Positions 47,428 to 57,284 of a stretch of DNA of 64,000 nt are shown piece after piece. A program made the position numbers and the translations under genes. Source of the DNA: Clostridium liquoris (GTDB lineage Bacteria > Bacillota > Clostridia > Clostridiales > Clostridiaceae); the NCBI RefSeq assembly GCF_002995785.1, contig NZ_PVXO01000009.1, forward strand, positions 1 through 64,000. Direction: 5' to 3'. Numbering within the stretch: position 1 is the first letter of the stretch; every line of letters begins with the position of its first letter. Under the pieces are notes generated by a model. The model had not been told where the DNA came from. It saw only the letters and a list, made by a program, of their open reading frames with translations, and did not search any database.

Positions 47428-47595
47428 GTGATCAATTTTTTCATCATTAATAAGGGAGTAAACGGAGATACCAGCCCTGGTATGCTTTTTAGATCATTTA
47501 ATGATAGCATTGAAGATTTTAATTCACTATTTATAGTTGGTATTCATCCCACAAAGCAAGGACACAAAATAATGGCTGGAATTATTAATTTCTAG
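47428..47595 (+). pseudogene. Internally deleted SGNH/GDSL hydrolase remnant
   Basis: An open frame of 55 codons joins an NKGVNGDTSPGMLFRSF block (the NxGxxGDT region of SGNH hydrolases) directly to IHPTKQGHKIMAG (the catalytic Asp-x-x-His block, here with Ile before His). The ~100 residues normally between, including the GTND oxyanion block, and the N-terminal GDS block are missing. It is a degraded gene fragment following the SOD gene. Confidence 0.6.
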
Positions 47596-47607
47596 CCATT
47601 ATTTTTT
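47566..47607 (+). terminator. Terminator after sod and the SGNH remnant
   Basis: AAAATAATGGCT (47566-47577) pairs with AGCCATTATTTT (47594-47605), followed by TTTATT. Confidence 0.75.
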
Positions 47608-47996
47608 ATTAAATTGTTATAATGTCCATATTTTTTTCTTTTCTTAAAATTGTACTAAAATAATATGGCAAGGCTTCCCTCCATTTTTATCCTTTTTGGT
47701 TATATATTATTCCCATGAATTTATCAACAAAAGCTTCTATTTATTTTGTTAATTATACAAAATATTGAATCTAAATTATATTAGTGACTGTTTTCTACAT
47801 ATTACTAGTTCCGCATTATTATGATTTAACTAAGGTTGATGATGTTTTGATATAATTTTAACAAAAAGCTATTTAATTTTAGTGCAAAACATGATAAAAT
47901 GTTTTCGTCAGTATTCTTATGAAACTGAACACTTACTAGTTTAATAAGAACCATCTGAATTATATCCTAAAAAGGAATAAGAACGGAGGAGTTATT
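47608..47996 (+). other. Long AT-rich intergenic region before the ECF gene
   Basis: About 390 nt with no ORF supported. TATAAT at 47851-47856 could be a -10 box, leaving a leader of about 135 nt. Within it is a small hairpin AAAACAT/ATGTTTT (47886-47905). I see no match to a known riboswitch. Confidence 0.4.
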
Positions 47997-48584
47997 ATGG
48001 AAAAAAAGTTAAAAAAATCAGCAATGTTTAACACAAGACAGTTAACTATCATTGGAATGCTATCTTCTGTCTCTATCTTACTTGGTATATCAGGATTAGG
48101 GTTTATACCAATTCCACCAGTTAAAGCTACAATTATGCATATACCAGTTATTATCGGGGCGATTTTAGAAGGTCCCGTAGTAGGAGGTATGATTGGCTTA
48201 ATTTTTGGTATATTTAGCGTCATACAAGCTATAACCAATCCTACACCATTATTTTTCGTTTTTGTAAATCCTATAGTTTCAGTACTGCCAAGGGTTCTCA
48301 TAGGCATAGTTTCCTACTATTGCTATAATGCTATTGGTGGAAAATTTACTTCTATAAGAATTGGTGTAGCAGCTGCTGTAGGTTCTCTTACAAATACCTT
48401 TGGTGTTTTAGGGCTAATGTACTTAATATACGTAGAAAGATATGCTCAAGTATTTAATATAAGTGTTTCTGCTGCAAAAAAAGGTATACTTGCCATTGGC
48501 ATAACCAATGGATTACCTGAAGCCGCAATTTCTGTCTTAATTACAATTCCTGTAGTTATGGCAGTAAAAAAATTCAAAAAGTAG
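47997..48584 (+). CDS. ECF transporter S component (PanT/COG4684-like)
   Basis: 195 residues with about five to six membrane segments. HIPVIIGAILEGPVVGGMIGLIFG and FVNPIVSVLPRVLIGIVSYY are typical of vitamin-binding ECF S components. I recall this group as the pantothenate-type (PanT) set, but specificity is not proven. It needs the EcfAA'T module, not encoded here. ACGGAGGAG precedes the start. The next gene is an S58 beta-peptidase, which may relate to beta-alanine compounds. Confidence 0.72.
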   Translation: MEKKLKKSAMFNTRQLTIIGMLSSVSILLGISGLGFIPIPPVKATIMHIPVIIGAILEGPVVGGMIGLIFGIFSVIQAITNPTPLFFVFVNPIVSVLPRVLIGIVSYYCYNAIGGKFTSIRIGVAAAVGSLTNTFGVLGLMYLIYVERYAQVFNISVSAAKKGILAIGITNGLPEAAISVLITIPVVMAVKKFKK

Positions 48585-48589
48585 ATTTC

Positions 48590-48618
48590 ATCTCCTGACT
48601 TTTGGTCAGGAGATTTTT
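48590..48618 (+). terminator. Terminator after the ECF S component gene
   Basis: ATCTCCTGAC/GTCAGGAGAT stem with a 5-nt loop and TTTTTAT tail. It partly separates the ECF gene from the peptidase gene. Confidence 0.85.
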
Positions 48619-48669
48619 ATAACAGAATATAAAAAATTGTGACCAATTTTTTTAAAGGGGGATTTATTT

Positions 48670-49629
48670 ATGGAAGAAATAAAATTTATAAACATAGATG
48701 GAATTAAGGTAGGTCATGCCCAAGATATTGAAGCTGGCACAGGGTGTTCAGTTGTATTATGTGAAGAAGGTGCTTCTGCTGGAGTAGATGTGAGAGGTGG
48801 AGCCCCTGGTACTAGAGAAACAGATCTTTTAAATCCAGTTAACCTGGTTGATAAAATTCATGGAGTGTCTTTAGCTGGTGGTAGTGCTTTTGGTCTTGAT
48901 GCTGCCAGTGGAGTAATGCAATATTTAGAAGAAAAAAATGTAGGCTTTGACGTAGGAGTTGGCAAAGTACCAATTGTGCCTTCTGCAGTTCTTTTTGACT
49001 TAACTGTAGGTAACAGCAAAGTAAGACCAGATAAAGAAATGGGTTATAGAGCTTGTATAAATTCAGAAAATAATGATAAAGATTTACAAGGTAATATAGG
49101 TGTTGGTACTGGTGCTACTGTTGGCAAATTTTTAGGGCCTGAACATTCTATGAAAGGTGGGCTAGGCAGTTATTGTGTTCAGATAGGTGACTTAAAAATT
49201 GGTGCTTTAATTGCTGTAAATTGCCTAGGGGATGTAATAAATCCTGGCAATGGCAGAATACTTGCAGGGGCCTTGAAAGAAGATGGAACCTTTGCTAATA
49301 CTGAAGAAACTATGATAAATAGTTATAGTGAGAAAAAAAATGTATTTTCAGGTAATACTACAATAGGTGTAGTAGCTACTAATGCTATTCTTACAAAATC
49401 AGAAGCTAATAAAATAGCTTCTATGGCTCATAATGGATACGGAAGAACCATAAGGCCTGCTCATTCAATGTTTGACGGTGACACCATATTTACTATGGCT
49501 ACAGGAAAAGTTCAGGCTGATATAAATGTGATAGGACTACTTGCTGCTAGGGTTGTGGAAAAAGCTGTAGTCAATGCTATTTTAAATACTTCAACCATGT
49601 ATGGTTATATTGCTCATAAGGATCTATAA
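48670..49629 (+). CDS. P1/S58 family autoproteolytic peptidase (DmpA/NylC-like)
   Basis: 319 residues of the DmpA/beta-peptidyl aminopeptidase (S58) Ntn-hydrolase fold: GVDVRGGAPGTRETDLL and GLDAASGVMQYLEE in the N-part, and the conserved GNTTIGVVATNA block. By analogy with NylC, self-cleavage should occur between Asn229 and Thr230, freeing Thr230 as the nucleophile. Relatives cleave beta-amino, D-amino or omega-amino amides. GGGGGA precedes the start. Placed after an ECF S-component gene. Confidence 0.85.
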   Translation: MEEIKFINIDGIKVGHAQDIEAGTGCSVVLCEEGASAGVDVRGGAPGTRETDLLNPVNLVDKIHGVSLAGGSAFGLDAASGVMQYLEEKNVGFDVGVGKVPIVPSAVLFDLTVGNSKVRPDKEMGYRACINSENNDKDLQGNIGVGTGATVGKFLGPEHSMKGGLGSYCVQIGDLKIGALIAVNCLGDVINPGNGRILAGALKEDGTFANTEETMINSYSEKKNVFSGNTTIGVVATNAILTKSEANKIASMAHNGYGRTIRPAHSMFDGDTIFTMATGKVQADINVIGLLAARVVEKAVVNAILNTSTMYGYIAHKDL

Positions 49630-49631
49630 TA

Positions 49632-49687
49632 ATAGGAAAAACCTCCCTTTATTCTTTACTATTCATTTTTACCTTTTACCTCCTACC
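49632..49687. repeat. Partial copy of the intergenic hairpin element
   Basis: CCCTTTATTCTTTACTATTC and the following TTTTACCTTTTACCTCC are the pyrimidine-rich arm seen in the elements at 3960 and 17675; the partner arm is missing here. Confidence 0.4.
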
Positions 49688-49689
49688 TA

Positions 49690-49721
49690 AAAATAAAGTG
49701 GAGTTCTCTCCACTTTATTTT
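49690..49721. terminator. Bidirectional terminator between the S58 peptidase and bL25 genes
   Basis: Perfect 14-bp stem (49690-49703 with 49708-49721), 4-nt loop, A/T flanks on both sides. Confidence 0.85.
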
Positions 49722-50255
49722 TTAAGCATTTGTTATTACGGCTAAAATTGTATCTGGATCTTTAATTAATCTAATAGAAGGATCTAATTTTAAATCTTTT
49801 ACCTTAATTTCTTCACCATATTTCATATTATTAACTTCTAATTCTACATTATCAGGAATCTTTGAAGAATCTCCTTCAACATCTACCTCATTGCTATATA
49901 CCTGAAGGTATAAATCCTTGTTAATCAATAAATCTTTTCCTGAAAACACAACAGGTACTGTCCATTTAACAGTTTCTTGATTTTCAATTTCCTGCACATC
50001 TATGTGAACAATTTCTCCTGTTGCTGGGTCTTTTTCAATATCTTTTATTATTCCATGTTTTTTTTCATCATTTAAATAGAAATTTATTTTTGCTTTTTCA
50101 CCTTTTTCTTTTAATAAATTTATAAGTTTTGTTCTTTCAAATTTTATTGATTCATTTTTTACATCTTTACCATAGATTACTCCTGGTATAAATCCTTCTC
50201 TTCGTGCCACTTTAGCTTTCTCATTTCTAGTAAAAGCCTTAATTACATTTTCCAT
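49722..50255 (-). CDS. rplY: Ribosomal protein bL25 (general stress protein Ctc)
   Basis: 177 residues: N-terminal 5S-rRNA-binding domain (FTRNEKAKVARREGFIPGVIYGKDV) and the C-terminal TL5/CTC beta domain, giving the long Ctc form found in Firmicutes rather than the short enterobacterial form. Binds 5S rRNA in the large subunit. GGAGGG precedes the start; appears monocistronic. Confidence 0.92.
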   Translation of the reverse strand: MENVIKAFTRNEKAKVARREGFIPGVIYGKDVKNESIKFERTKLINLLKEKGEKAKINFYLNDEKKHGIIKDIEKDPATGEIVHIDVQEIENQETVKWTVPVVFSGKDLLINKDLYLQVYSNEVDVEGDSSKIPDNVELEVNNMKYGEEIKVKDLKLDPSIRLIKDPDTILAVITNA

Positions 50256-50470
50256 ATATAAACCCTCCTTAGTTTATTTGTCACACATTAAATTATAACA
50301 CATGCTTGGAATCATTATACACTTTTGTAATATGGTTTACAATGTGTTTACATTATCGTTATTTTATGTGCAATTTTACCTTTGGTATTGCTTTTATAAA
50401 TACATTTTTGTTATACTTTGTTAATAGGAGCAGAACTTTTTATGATATTATAATTTTGAGGTGATAAACT

Positions 50471-51847
50471 ATGGACAAAAATGACTTTTCTTTAATTTTA
50501 AGCAATCAAAAAAAATTTTTTAGGAATAATGGAACCTTAGATGTAAACTTTAGAATTCACCAATTAAAAAAATTAAAATCTTTAATCATAAAAAATGAAG
50601 AAGCTATATATGAAGCATTAAAAAAGGATCTTAATAAATCAGATTTTGAAAGCTATGTAAGCGAAGTTGGATTTGTTTTAGGCGAAATAAATTTTACTAT
50701 AAAGAATATTAAAAACTGGTGTAGAGTAAAGAAGGTGAAAACTCCCCTGGTACATCTTCCAGGTAAAAGCTATATATTGAAGGAACCTTATGGATCAGTG
50801 CTAATTATTGGGCCTTGGAATTATCCATTTCAACTACTTATTGCACCTTTGGTAGGAGCTATTGCTGCAGGTAACTGTGCACTGTTAAAACCTTCAGAGC
50901 TCTCTCCTAATGTATCTAAATTCATAACAAAATTAATAAATGAAAACTTTAATGCTGAATATATCCACGCTGTAGAAGGCGGCATAGAAGAAACTTCTTC
51001 TCTACTATCACTTAAATGGGATTATATCTTCTTTACTGGCAGTGTAAATGTAGGCAAGGTGGTTATGAAGGCAGCTTCATATAATTTAGCACCTGTTACT
51101 TTAGAATTAGGCGGAAAAAGTCCTTGTATTATAGACAAATCTGTAAATTTAAAGTTGGCAGCTAAAAGACTTGTTTGGGGTAAGTTCTTCAATACAGGTC
51201 AGACATGTATAGCCCCAGATTATCTTTTTATACACAAAGATATTGTAAAGGACTTTATTCCATTATTAAAAAATACTATAAAGGAATTCTACGGTGAAAA
51301 TCCAATAAATAGTGAGTATTATGGAAGAATAATAAATACAAAGCATTTTACTAGACTTAATAATTATTTAAAGGATGGTACAATAATTTTTGGAGGAAAC
51401 GTTAATGAAGAAGAGCTTTATATTTCTCCTACCCTAATTATTGGCTCTTCTATAAACTCTCCTATTATGAATGATGAAATTTTTGGCCCAATTTTGCCTA
51501 TGTTTCAATATGAAAATTTAAATGAAGTAATCAGCTTTATTAATAGTAGGCCTAAGCCTTTATCCTTGTACTTTTTCTCTAATGATAAAAATAATATAAA
51601 AAAAATAACCAGCAATACTTCCTCAGGAAGTGTATGCATCAATGACACTCTTTCTCAAATTACAACACCCTATCTGCCTTTTGGAGGTGTAGGGACCAGC
51701 GGAATGGGAAAATATCATGGTAAATGGAGTTTTGATACTTTTACCCATGAAAAATCTGTAATGAATAAAAGTTTTAAATTTGATTTAAGTGTTAAATATC
51801 CACCTTATACATTCCCAATTAAAATTTTAAGAAGGTTTTTTGAATAA
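50471..51847 (+). CDS. NAD(P)-dependent aldehyde dehydrogenase (ALDH3-like)
   Basis: 458 residues. Cofactor loop FTGSVNVGKVV, catalytic Glu in LELGGKSP, and catalytic Cys in GQTCIAPDY near residue 245. Length and the PWNYPFQL block put it with class 3 (YwdH-like) enzymes that oxidise medium or long-chain and aromatic aldehydes. GAGGTG precedes the ATG. No alcohol dehydrogenase neighbour is present. Confidence 0.92.
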   Translation: MDKNDFSLILSNQKKFFRNNGTLDVNFRIHQLKKLKSLIIKNEEAIYEALKKDLNKSDFESYVSEVGFVLGEINFTIKNIKNWCRVKKVKTPLVHLPGKSYILKEPYGSVLIIGPWNYPFQLLIAPLVGAIAAGNCALLKPSELSPNVSKFITKLINENFNAEYIHAVEGGIEETSSLLSLKWDYIFFTGSVNVGKVVMKAASYNLAPVTLELGGKSPCIIDKSVNLKLAAKRLVWGKFFNTGQTCIAPDYLFIHKDIVKDFIPLLKNTIKEFYGENPINSEYYGRIINTKHFTRLNNYLKDGTIIFGGNVNEEELYISPTLIIGSSINSPIMNDEIFGPILPMFQYENLNEVISFINSRPKPLSLYFFSNDKNNIKKITSNTSSGSVCINDTLSQITTPYLPFGGVGTSGMGKYHGKWSFDTFTHEKSVMNKSFKFDLSVKYPPYTFPIKILRRFFE

Positions 51848-52017
51848 TTAGATATAAATTTGTGTTGTAAAATTCATCATATAATAGTAAAATATATTCA
51901 ATAAACTTTAAAGCACTATATTTAAGTATAAAATATAGCAAAGGGAATACATTAATGTATATGATGATTAATTTAATATTTAAAAATTATTAAAAACAAA
52001 AGGAGGAATAAATTAAT

Positions 52018-52329
52018 ATGAAAAAGAAAAATAATGCATTAGGCAAAATTGCCATTGCAACTGCTGCAATAGGATTGGGTACCTATATTTATAAGAAATT
52101 TATTAAAAAGAATTGCGAAGATGATGGAGATTTAGATAGCGGAGTAGTTGAAACTGAAGATTTAGATGATAACTGTTGCGAGAATGATAAAGAAAATAAA
52201 GATGAAAGTGAAAAAAACACTGGATGCTGTTGTGGTGATTCTTCCGATGAAACAGATTCTAGCTTTGAAATAAAATTAGATAATCTTAACAAGGAAGATA
52301 CTACACCTGATGAAGATAAACAGGAATAA
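52018..52329 (+). CDS. Small acidic Cys-rich membrane-anchored protein
   Basis: 103 residues. One N-terminal membrane helix (about 9-25) flanked by Lys, then a very acidic tail with two Cys clusters (NCCEN near 54 and GCCCG near 71). No catalytic domain is recognised. The cysteines could hold metal or form disulfides. AGGAGGAAT ribosome site. Monocistronic between ALDH and a shared terminator. Confidence 0.7.
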   Translation: MKKKNNALGKIAIATAAIGLGTYIYKKFIKKNCEDDGDLDSGVVETEDLDDNCCENDKENKDESEKNTGCCCGDSSDETDSSFEIKLDNLNKEDTTPDEDKQE

Positions 52330-52335
52330 AATCAA

Positions 52336-52370
52336 TGTAAAAAGGATGCTTTTACCGCATCCTTTTTACA
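52336..52370. terminator. Bidirectional terminator
   Basis: Perfect 14-bp stem TGTAAAAAGGATGC/GCATCCTTTTTACA with a 7-nt loop. Confidence 0.88.
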
Positions 52371-52379
52371 TTTACCTTA

Positions 52380-54047
52380 TTATTTAGTTTTTACAGTTTT
52401 TTGAATTCCAGTTGAATTTTCTTCTGACTTATCTGAATGATTAATACCAAGAACAGCTTCGGCTATATTTAAGGAGTGATCCCCTACCCTTTCAAAATTA
52501 CTTATTATATCCAAATATATAGCACTTACTCTTGCTTCACAAGAAGAAGAATTTAATCTTTTAATATCGTTATCCCTTAGTTCATCTTCTAAAACATCTA
52601 TCTTTTCCTCTACTTCATATACTGATTTGGCCATACTAACATCATTATGTTCAAAACTCCAAATGGATTTATTTAAGGCATCTAAAGTATGATTATATAT
52701 ATTCTTCAATTCTCCCTTTGCATCCTCAGAAAAAACTAATCTTTTAGAAATCTTTTCTGTAGATAAGTCTGCTATATTTTTAGCATGATCTCCTATTCTC
52801 TCTACATCCTTTACCACATGGAACATAGATGTAACTATATCCACCTGCTGCTTTGAAATCTCCGTATTAGAAAGTTTAACAAGGAATTTGGTTATTTCTT
52901 CTTCTAGTAAGTCTATTAAATCTTCTCCTTCTGCAACTTTCTTTATAAGAGTTTCATCACCAGTTTCTAAAGATTCCACAGCAAACTTCAAACTTTCCCT
53001 AGCTTTATCCGCCATGGAGATTATTTCCTTAGAACATTGTCCAACTGCAATTACTGGAGTTTCCAATAATCTATCATCTATGTACTGTATTCCCATATGT
53101 TCTTCTTCTCCATCTCCAGGAATCATTTTATTTACAAAAGCTACTAAATATTTAATAAAGGGTGCCTGTATTATTACATTGGCAATATTAAATAATGTGT
53201 GGGCATTAGCAATTTGTTTTCCGATATTCCCAGGGTTTAGGGCCATTATTATATAGGTAACTGGTTTTAATATAATTGTAAATATAACTGTACCTATTAT
53301 ATTAAAAGTTAAATGTATAAGTGCTGCTTTTCTAGCATTTTTATTTGTACCTATACTAGATAAAAGAGCAGTGGCACAAGTTCCTATATTATCACCAAAT
53401 AAAACTGGTAAAGCTACCTGTAGGGGAATTAGTCCATTGTTCCCTAGAGCTATAAGTATGCCAATAGTTGCTGATGAACTTTGCACTACTGCAGTAAGTC
53501 CTAATCCTGCAAGTATTCCCAATAATGGATTATAGGATAATGTAGCTATAGCACTTTTAAAACCATCTGAATGAGCTAATGGTTCCATAGAAGAAGACAT
53601 GGTATTCATTCCAACAAATAGAATACCAAAACCTAATACAATATTCCCAATTTCTTTTGTCTTATCTCCTTTAGAGAATAATACCATTAGAGAACCTACC
53701 CCAACAAATACAGGGGCTAAAGCAGTTAAATTAAGAGCAACCAACTGTCCAGTAATGGTTGTCCCAATATTAGCTCCCATTATTACTCCAGCAGCCTGGT
53801 ATAAATTCATAAGTCCTGCATTAACAAATCCTACTACCATTACAGTAGTGGCGCTGCTACTTTGAATAATTCCTGTAACTATAGTTCCAGTAAGTATAGC
53901 TTTAACAGGGTTTGAAGCAATCTTTTCGAAGAATATCTTTAATCTGTCTCCTGCTGCATTTTCAAGTCCATCCCCCATAAGCTGCATGCCATATAGGAAT
54001 AATCCCAATCCTCCAAAAAGGCCTATTACCATTGTCAAACCATTCAT
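52380..54047 (-). CDS. Na+/phosphate symporter with PhoU domain (NptA/YjbB family)
   Basis: 555 residues. Two inverted NaPi-II repeats, each with the QSSSATT-type sodium/phosphate motif (GIIQSSSATT near 60, AVVQSSSAT near 190), about eight membrane segments, and a cytoplasmic PhoU-like helical domain (about 340-535). Takes up, or in YjbB exports, phosphate. GGAGT ribosome site; no pst or pho genes beside it. Confidence 0.9.
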   Translation of the reverse strand: MNGLTMVIGLFGGLGLFLYGMQLMGDGLENAAGDRLKIFFEKIASNPVKAILTGTIVTGIIQSSSATTVMVVGFVNAGLMNLYQAAGVIMGANIGTTITGQLVALNLTALAPVFVGVGSLMVLFSKGDKTKEIGNIVLGFGILFVGMNTMSSSMEPLAHSDGFKSAIATLSYNPLLGILAGLGLTAVVQSSSATIGILIALGNNGLIPLQVALPVLFGDNIGTCATALLSSIGTNKNARKAALIHLTFNIIGTVIFTIILKPVTYIIMALNPGNIGKQIANAHTLFNIANVIIQAPFIKYLVAFVNKMIPGDGEEEHMGIQYIDDRLLETPVIAVGQCSKEIISMADKARESLKFAVESLETGDETLIKKVAEGEDLIDLLEEEITKFLVKLSNTEISKQQVDIVTSMFHVVKDVERIGDHAKNIADLSTEKISKRLVFSEDAKGELKNIYNHTLDALNKSIWSFEHNDVSMAKSVYEVEEKIDVLEDELRDNDIKRLNSSSCEARVSAIYLDIISNFERVGDHSLNIAEAVLGINHSDKSEENSTGIQKTVKTK

Positions 54048-54162
54048 GTTTTATACTCCTTCCCAACATTGCCTATTATAAATACATTTTTATAATACAA
54101 TACTTTTAACAAAAATATAATAATTTTTAACTTCAATTAACATAGATTTAACATAAAAACAT

Positions 54163-54214
54163 AAAAAACGATCTAAATAATAATTCTTATTAATGATATA
54201 TTTAGGTCGTTTTT
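54163..54214 (-). terminator. Terminator of the second chemoreceptor gene
   Basis: Long hairpin AAAAAACGATCTAAATA paired with TATATTTAGGTCGTTTTT, T-rich on both strands. Confidence 0.8.
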
Positions 54215-54225
54215 CTATGCTTTAA

Positions 54226-55944
54226 TTAGCCAATATTAAATTTTTCCATAAGCGTTTTTAGCTTTTCTGCCCTTTCAGAATTATTGTTACTTTCATCTGT
54301 TATAATACTGTTTTTATCATTTACTTCTCCAATGCTTTCTGCTATTTCTCCTGAAGACTTGGCTACTTCTGTCACTGATGTTGCTACATCTTCCATACTT
54401 ATAGATATTTGATCTATGGAATTAGATATATTTTCTGAAACATCTGCAAACTCTTGTATTATAGTTTTTACTGTGTCCCCATCTTTTTTATACTGATAGC
54501 TTACCCCTATAAGTTTTTCATAATCTGTTAATACATCTTTTCCAAGTACCTCCAGTACATATTGAGAAGAATCCGATAATTCCTTTACAGCTTGCAATAC
54601 CTTTGTTACATTTTCCTGTATCTCTGTTACAGCTGATGAAGACTGTTCTGCTAATTTTCTTACCTCTTCTGCTACCACTGCAAAGCCCTTGCCATGCTCC
54701 CCTGCACGAGCTGCTTCTATTGCTGCATTTAATGCCAATAGGTTGGTCTGTTCAGCTATTCCAAGTATACTATCCGCCATTTGAGAAATATCTTCTACTA
54801 CTACTACATCTTTTATGGCTTTTTCTAGTTTACATTTTGAATCTTTATATATATTTTCCACATTTTCTTTGGATTTAGAAGTATCATTGTTTACTTTATC
54901 TGCATTTTGTTGTATGGTTAGAGCTAATTTTAATCCTTCTTGAGCTTTTTTTGCTGTATTGTTTACATTTTCTTTAGCTGTAGCTGACATAGAAGTCACC
55001 TCTTCTACCGAAGCTGAACATTCTTCCATGCCTGCAGATATTTCCTCTGTAGCAGCAGATACCTGTTGAACTTGTGCATTTACTATTTTAACCATTTCAT
55101 CACTTTTATTTATACTACTTTTTAAATTATTACTTTCATCTTTAACCTGAGCTACTGAATCCTTTATATTTTCTATAGAATGGTTTAAAGCTTCTATGGT
55201 TTTCCCTATTTCATCTTTGGCATGAACTTTTAAAGTAAAATTGAAGTCTCCTTCTGCCATTTTATTTGCAGCATTTGATAGTTCTTCCAGTTGATCTGTA
55301 ATACTTTTTTTAATCAATAATGCAAAAATAATTCCTAATATTATAACTATGCCAGTTATGGTTAATACTAAATTTTTAGAATTCTTTGCGGAATTTTCAG
55401 AACTAATAGCAGAATTCATGGAATTCTGATCCTGAAGATCTATTACAGCTTGAATACTATTTATCCATTCCTCTTCAGGTCTAGATAACTTAAGTAATAT
55501 TTCCTCCATTTCCTTATTACTGATATCTGCCCTCATTGCTTTATTTAACGTTTCCCCAAATATAGGCTGAGATATTACCTCTTTTTCTTTTATTGTATTA
55601 AATAATTTCTTTCCCTTTTCAGTGCTTAAGGCATCTTCCAATTCACTTTCTTTTTGGGCGTAATTTTGTTTACTTTCATTATAAATTTGCTGCTGTTCTC
55701 TCATATAATTAGGATCATTGCTAATAAGTATATTTCTAAGGCTAGTCCTTTCCTTATTTACTTCACCTCTCATTTCATTTGCTAAACTAGATTTCTTATT
55801 ATTAACATTTGCAACTTCATCAAACCTTTTTGATAAATCATTTAATCTTAAAACTGATATAAGAGATATAGCTATAATAAGTGCTACCATTGTACCAAAG
55901 CCAAAAATAAGTCTGTTGCCTAATTTAATCTTCTTTAAATTCAT
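54226..55944 (-). CDS. Methyl-accepting chemotaxis protein (four-helix-bundle sensor)
   Basis: 572 residues: N-terminal membrane helix (about 13-33), a periplasm-side 4HB-type helical sensor (about 35-185), second membrane helix (about 193-212), HAMP, and a signalling domain with the tip [25 protein letters not shown]. Differs from the dCache receptor at 36335 and likely reports a different cue. No che genes are nearby. Confidence 0.9.
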   Translation of the reverse strand: MNLKKIKLGNRLIFGFGTMVALIIAISLISVLRLNDLSKRFDEVANVNNKKSSLANEMRGEVNKERTSLRNILISNDPNYMREQQQIYNESKQNYAQKESELEDALSTEKGKKLFNTIKEKEVISQPIFGETLNKAMRADISNKEMEEILLKLSRPEEEWINSIQAVIDLQDQNSMNSAISSENSAKNSKNLVLTITGIVIILGIIFALLIKKSITDQLEELSNAANKMAEGDFNFTLKVHAKDEIGKTIEALNHSIENIKDSVAQVKDESNNLKSSINKSDEMVKIVNAQVQQVSAATEEISAGMEECSASVEEVTSMSATAKENVNNTAKKAQEGLKLALTIQQNADKVNNDTSKSKENVENIYKDSKCKLEKAIKDVVVVEDISQMADSILGIAEQTNLLALNAAIEAARAGEHGKGFAVVAEEVRKLAEQSSSAVTEIQENVTKVLQAVKELSDSSQYVLEVLGKDVLTDYEKLIGVSYQYKKDGDTVKTIIQEFADVSENISNSIDQISISMEDVATSVTEVAKSSGEIAESIGEVNDKNSIITDESNNNSERAEKLKTLMEKFNIG

Positions 55945-56073
55945 ATTGACACTCCTTATGTATAAATAATTAATTTCATTAATATATAAATTATACTATA
56001 TTCTTCTACATGTTGCACTAATTCCAAACAATCTTTCAACATACTTTTTATAGTGCTTGTCCATAATGACATT

Positions 56074-56101
56074 AAAAATGTAGGAAGCTACTGGCTTCCT
56101 A
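56074..56101 (-). terminator. Terminator of the rhodanese gene
   Basis: TAGGAAGC/GCTTCCTA stem with a 5-nt loop, followed on the minus strand by CATTTTTA. Confidence 0.65.
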
Positions 56102-56112
56102 TCTTTATTTTT

Positions 56113-56436
56113 TTATTCAGTTTCATAGGGCCAGTTTACTATTCCTCCTAGATCGTACACATTAGTATATTCTTTATCTATCAATAGCTCTGCAGCTTTT
56201 CTACTTTTATTTCCAGTATTACAATATACAAATATAGTAGTATTTTTATTAGGTATCTTAGTTTCTACAGAGTTTTCTAAAGTTTCCAGTGGGAACACTT
56301 TGCTACCCTTTATATGCTTTTCTTTATATTCTCCTTCGCTTCTAACATCAAGCAGAATTATTCCTTTTTCGCTGTCTAGCCTTTTCTTTGCCTCCCCAGG
56401 AGAAATATTTGAAATTATAAAACTTTGCATAGTCAT
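56113..56436 (-). CDS. Single-domain rhodanese-like protein
   Basis: 107 residues. LLDVRSEGEYKEKHIKGSKVFP (CDC25-type block) and the active-site loop VYCNTGNKSR, with Cys as the sulfur carrier. Could act as sulfurtransferase for cyanide, tRNA thiolation or persulfide delivery. GGGAG precedes the start. The next gene upstream on the same strand is a DUF1836 gene. Confidence 0.88.
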   Translation of the reverse strand: MTMQSFIISNISPGEAKKRLDSEKGIILLDVRSEGEYKEKHIKGSKVFPLETLENSVETKIPNKNTTIFVYCNTGNKSRKAAELLIDKEYTNVYDLGGIVNWPYETE

Positions 56437-56495
56437 ATTATTAGTTCTCCCTTCTATTTTAGATTAGTAAACTTCATGGTTATATTTTACCATTA

Positions 56496-57086
56496 TCAAT
56501 CTTTTACAAAATTATCTATAACTTTTTCAGCCGTTCTTCTATAAGAATTTGCCCTATCAATTAATACTAGCACAGTAATAAATACCTGTATTAAATCCTT
56601 TTCTTCACCCTGTAAATTAATAAGTTCCTCTTCTATAGTTTCTATCATAGTATTAAAATTATTCTCTAATTCTTCATTTCCCTTGGTTTTAATACGTAAG
56701 AAAGATTTATATACCTCATCTATATGTACATTCTTTTTTATTTCCTCCGTTTTTTCATCAAAAATAGAATTAAAAAGTGTATTTATATCGTTTATAGATA
56801 ATCCCTGTTTTAAGTTATAAATCAATATTAAGAGTATCATGTGTTCTGTAGTATACTTTTTCTTTTTAGCAGGCATAAGTATTTTTCCCTTAGTATAGTT
56901 GTTAATCATAGTTTTAGTAAGTATTTTATCCTCTGGATTTCTTTTTGAATTAGAAAGCTTATCTTCAAAAAATGTAGTAACCTGATCCATATACAAATCT
57001 ATGCATGGAATCTCCTCAATAGCTATTTCTTTAGCCTGAACTATTTCATGAAACAATTTATCTATATTTCCTCTATTATATTCCAT
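56496..57086 (-). CDS. DUF1836 protein
   Basis: 196 residues resembling the DUF1836 family of Firmicutes. ILTKTMINNYTKGKILMPAKKKKYTTEHMILLILIYNLKQ looks like a MerR-type DNA-binding helix-turn-helix region, and a helical C-terminal half follows. It may be a transcriptional regulator; its target is unknown. GAGGTG precedes the start. Confidence 0.8.
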   Translation of the reverse strand: MEYNRGNIDKLFHEIVQAKEIAIEEIPCIDLYMDQVTTFFEDKLSNSKRNPEDKILTKTMINNYTKGKILMPAKKKKYTTEHMILLILIYNLKQGLSINDINTLFNSIFDEKTEEIKKNVHIDEVYKSFLRIKTKGNEELENNFNTMIETIEEELINLQGEEKDLIQVFITVLVLIDRANSYRRTAEKVIDNFVKD

Positions 57087-57284
57087 TTAATTCACCTCTA
57101 GTTTATTGTATAGTAAAAAAAACCTTTAATCAATAAATGTGTAAAATGTATATTGATTTTTTTATACAACAAGAGTATTATAATATCATGATACATAGTT
57201 TTTAAAACTACATATCAGTACATTGATATGTAGATATTAATTTTTACAAATTATAAAATGCTATATTTAGGGGAGGCTTTTAAA

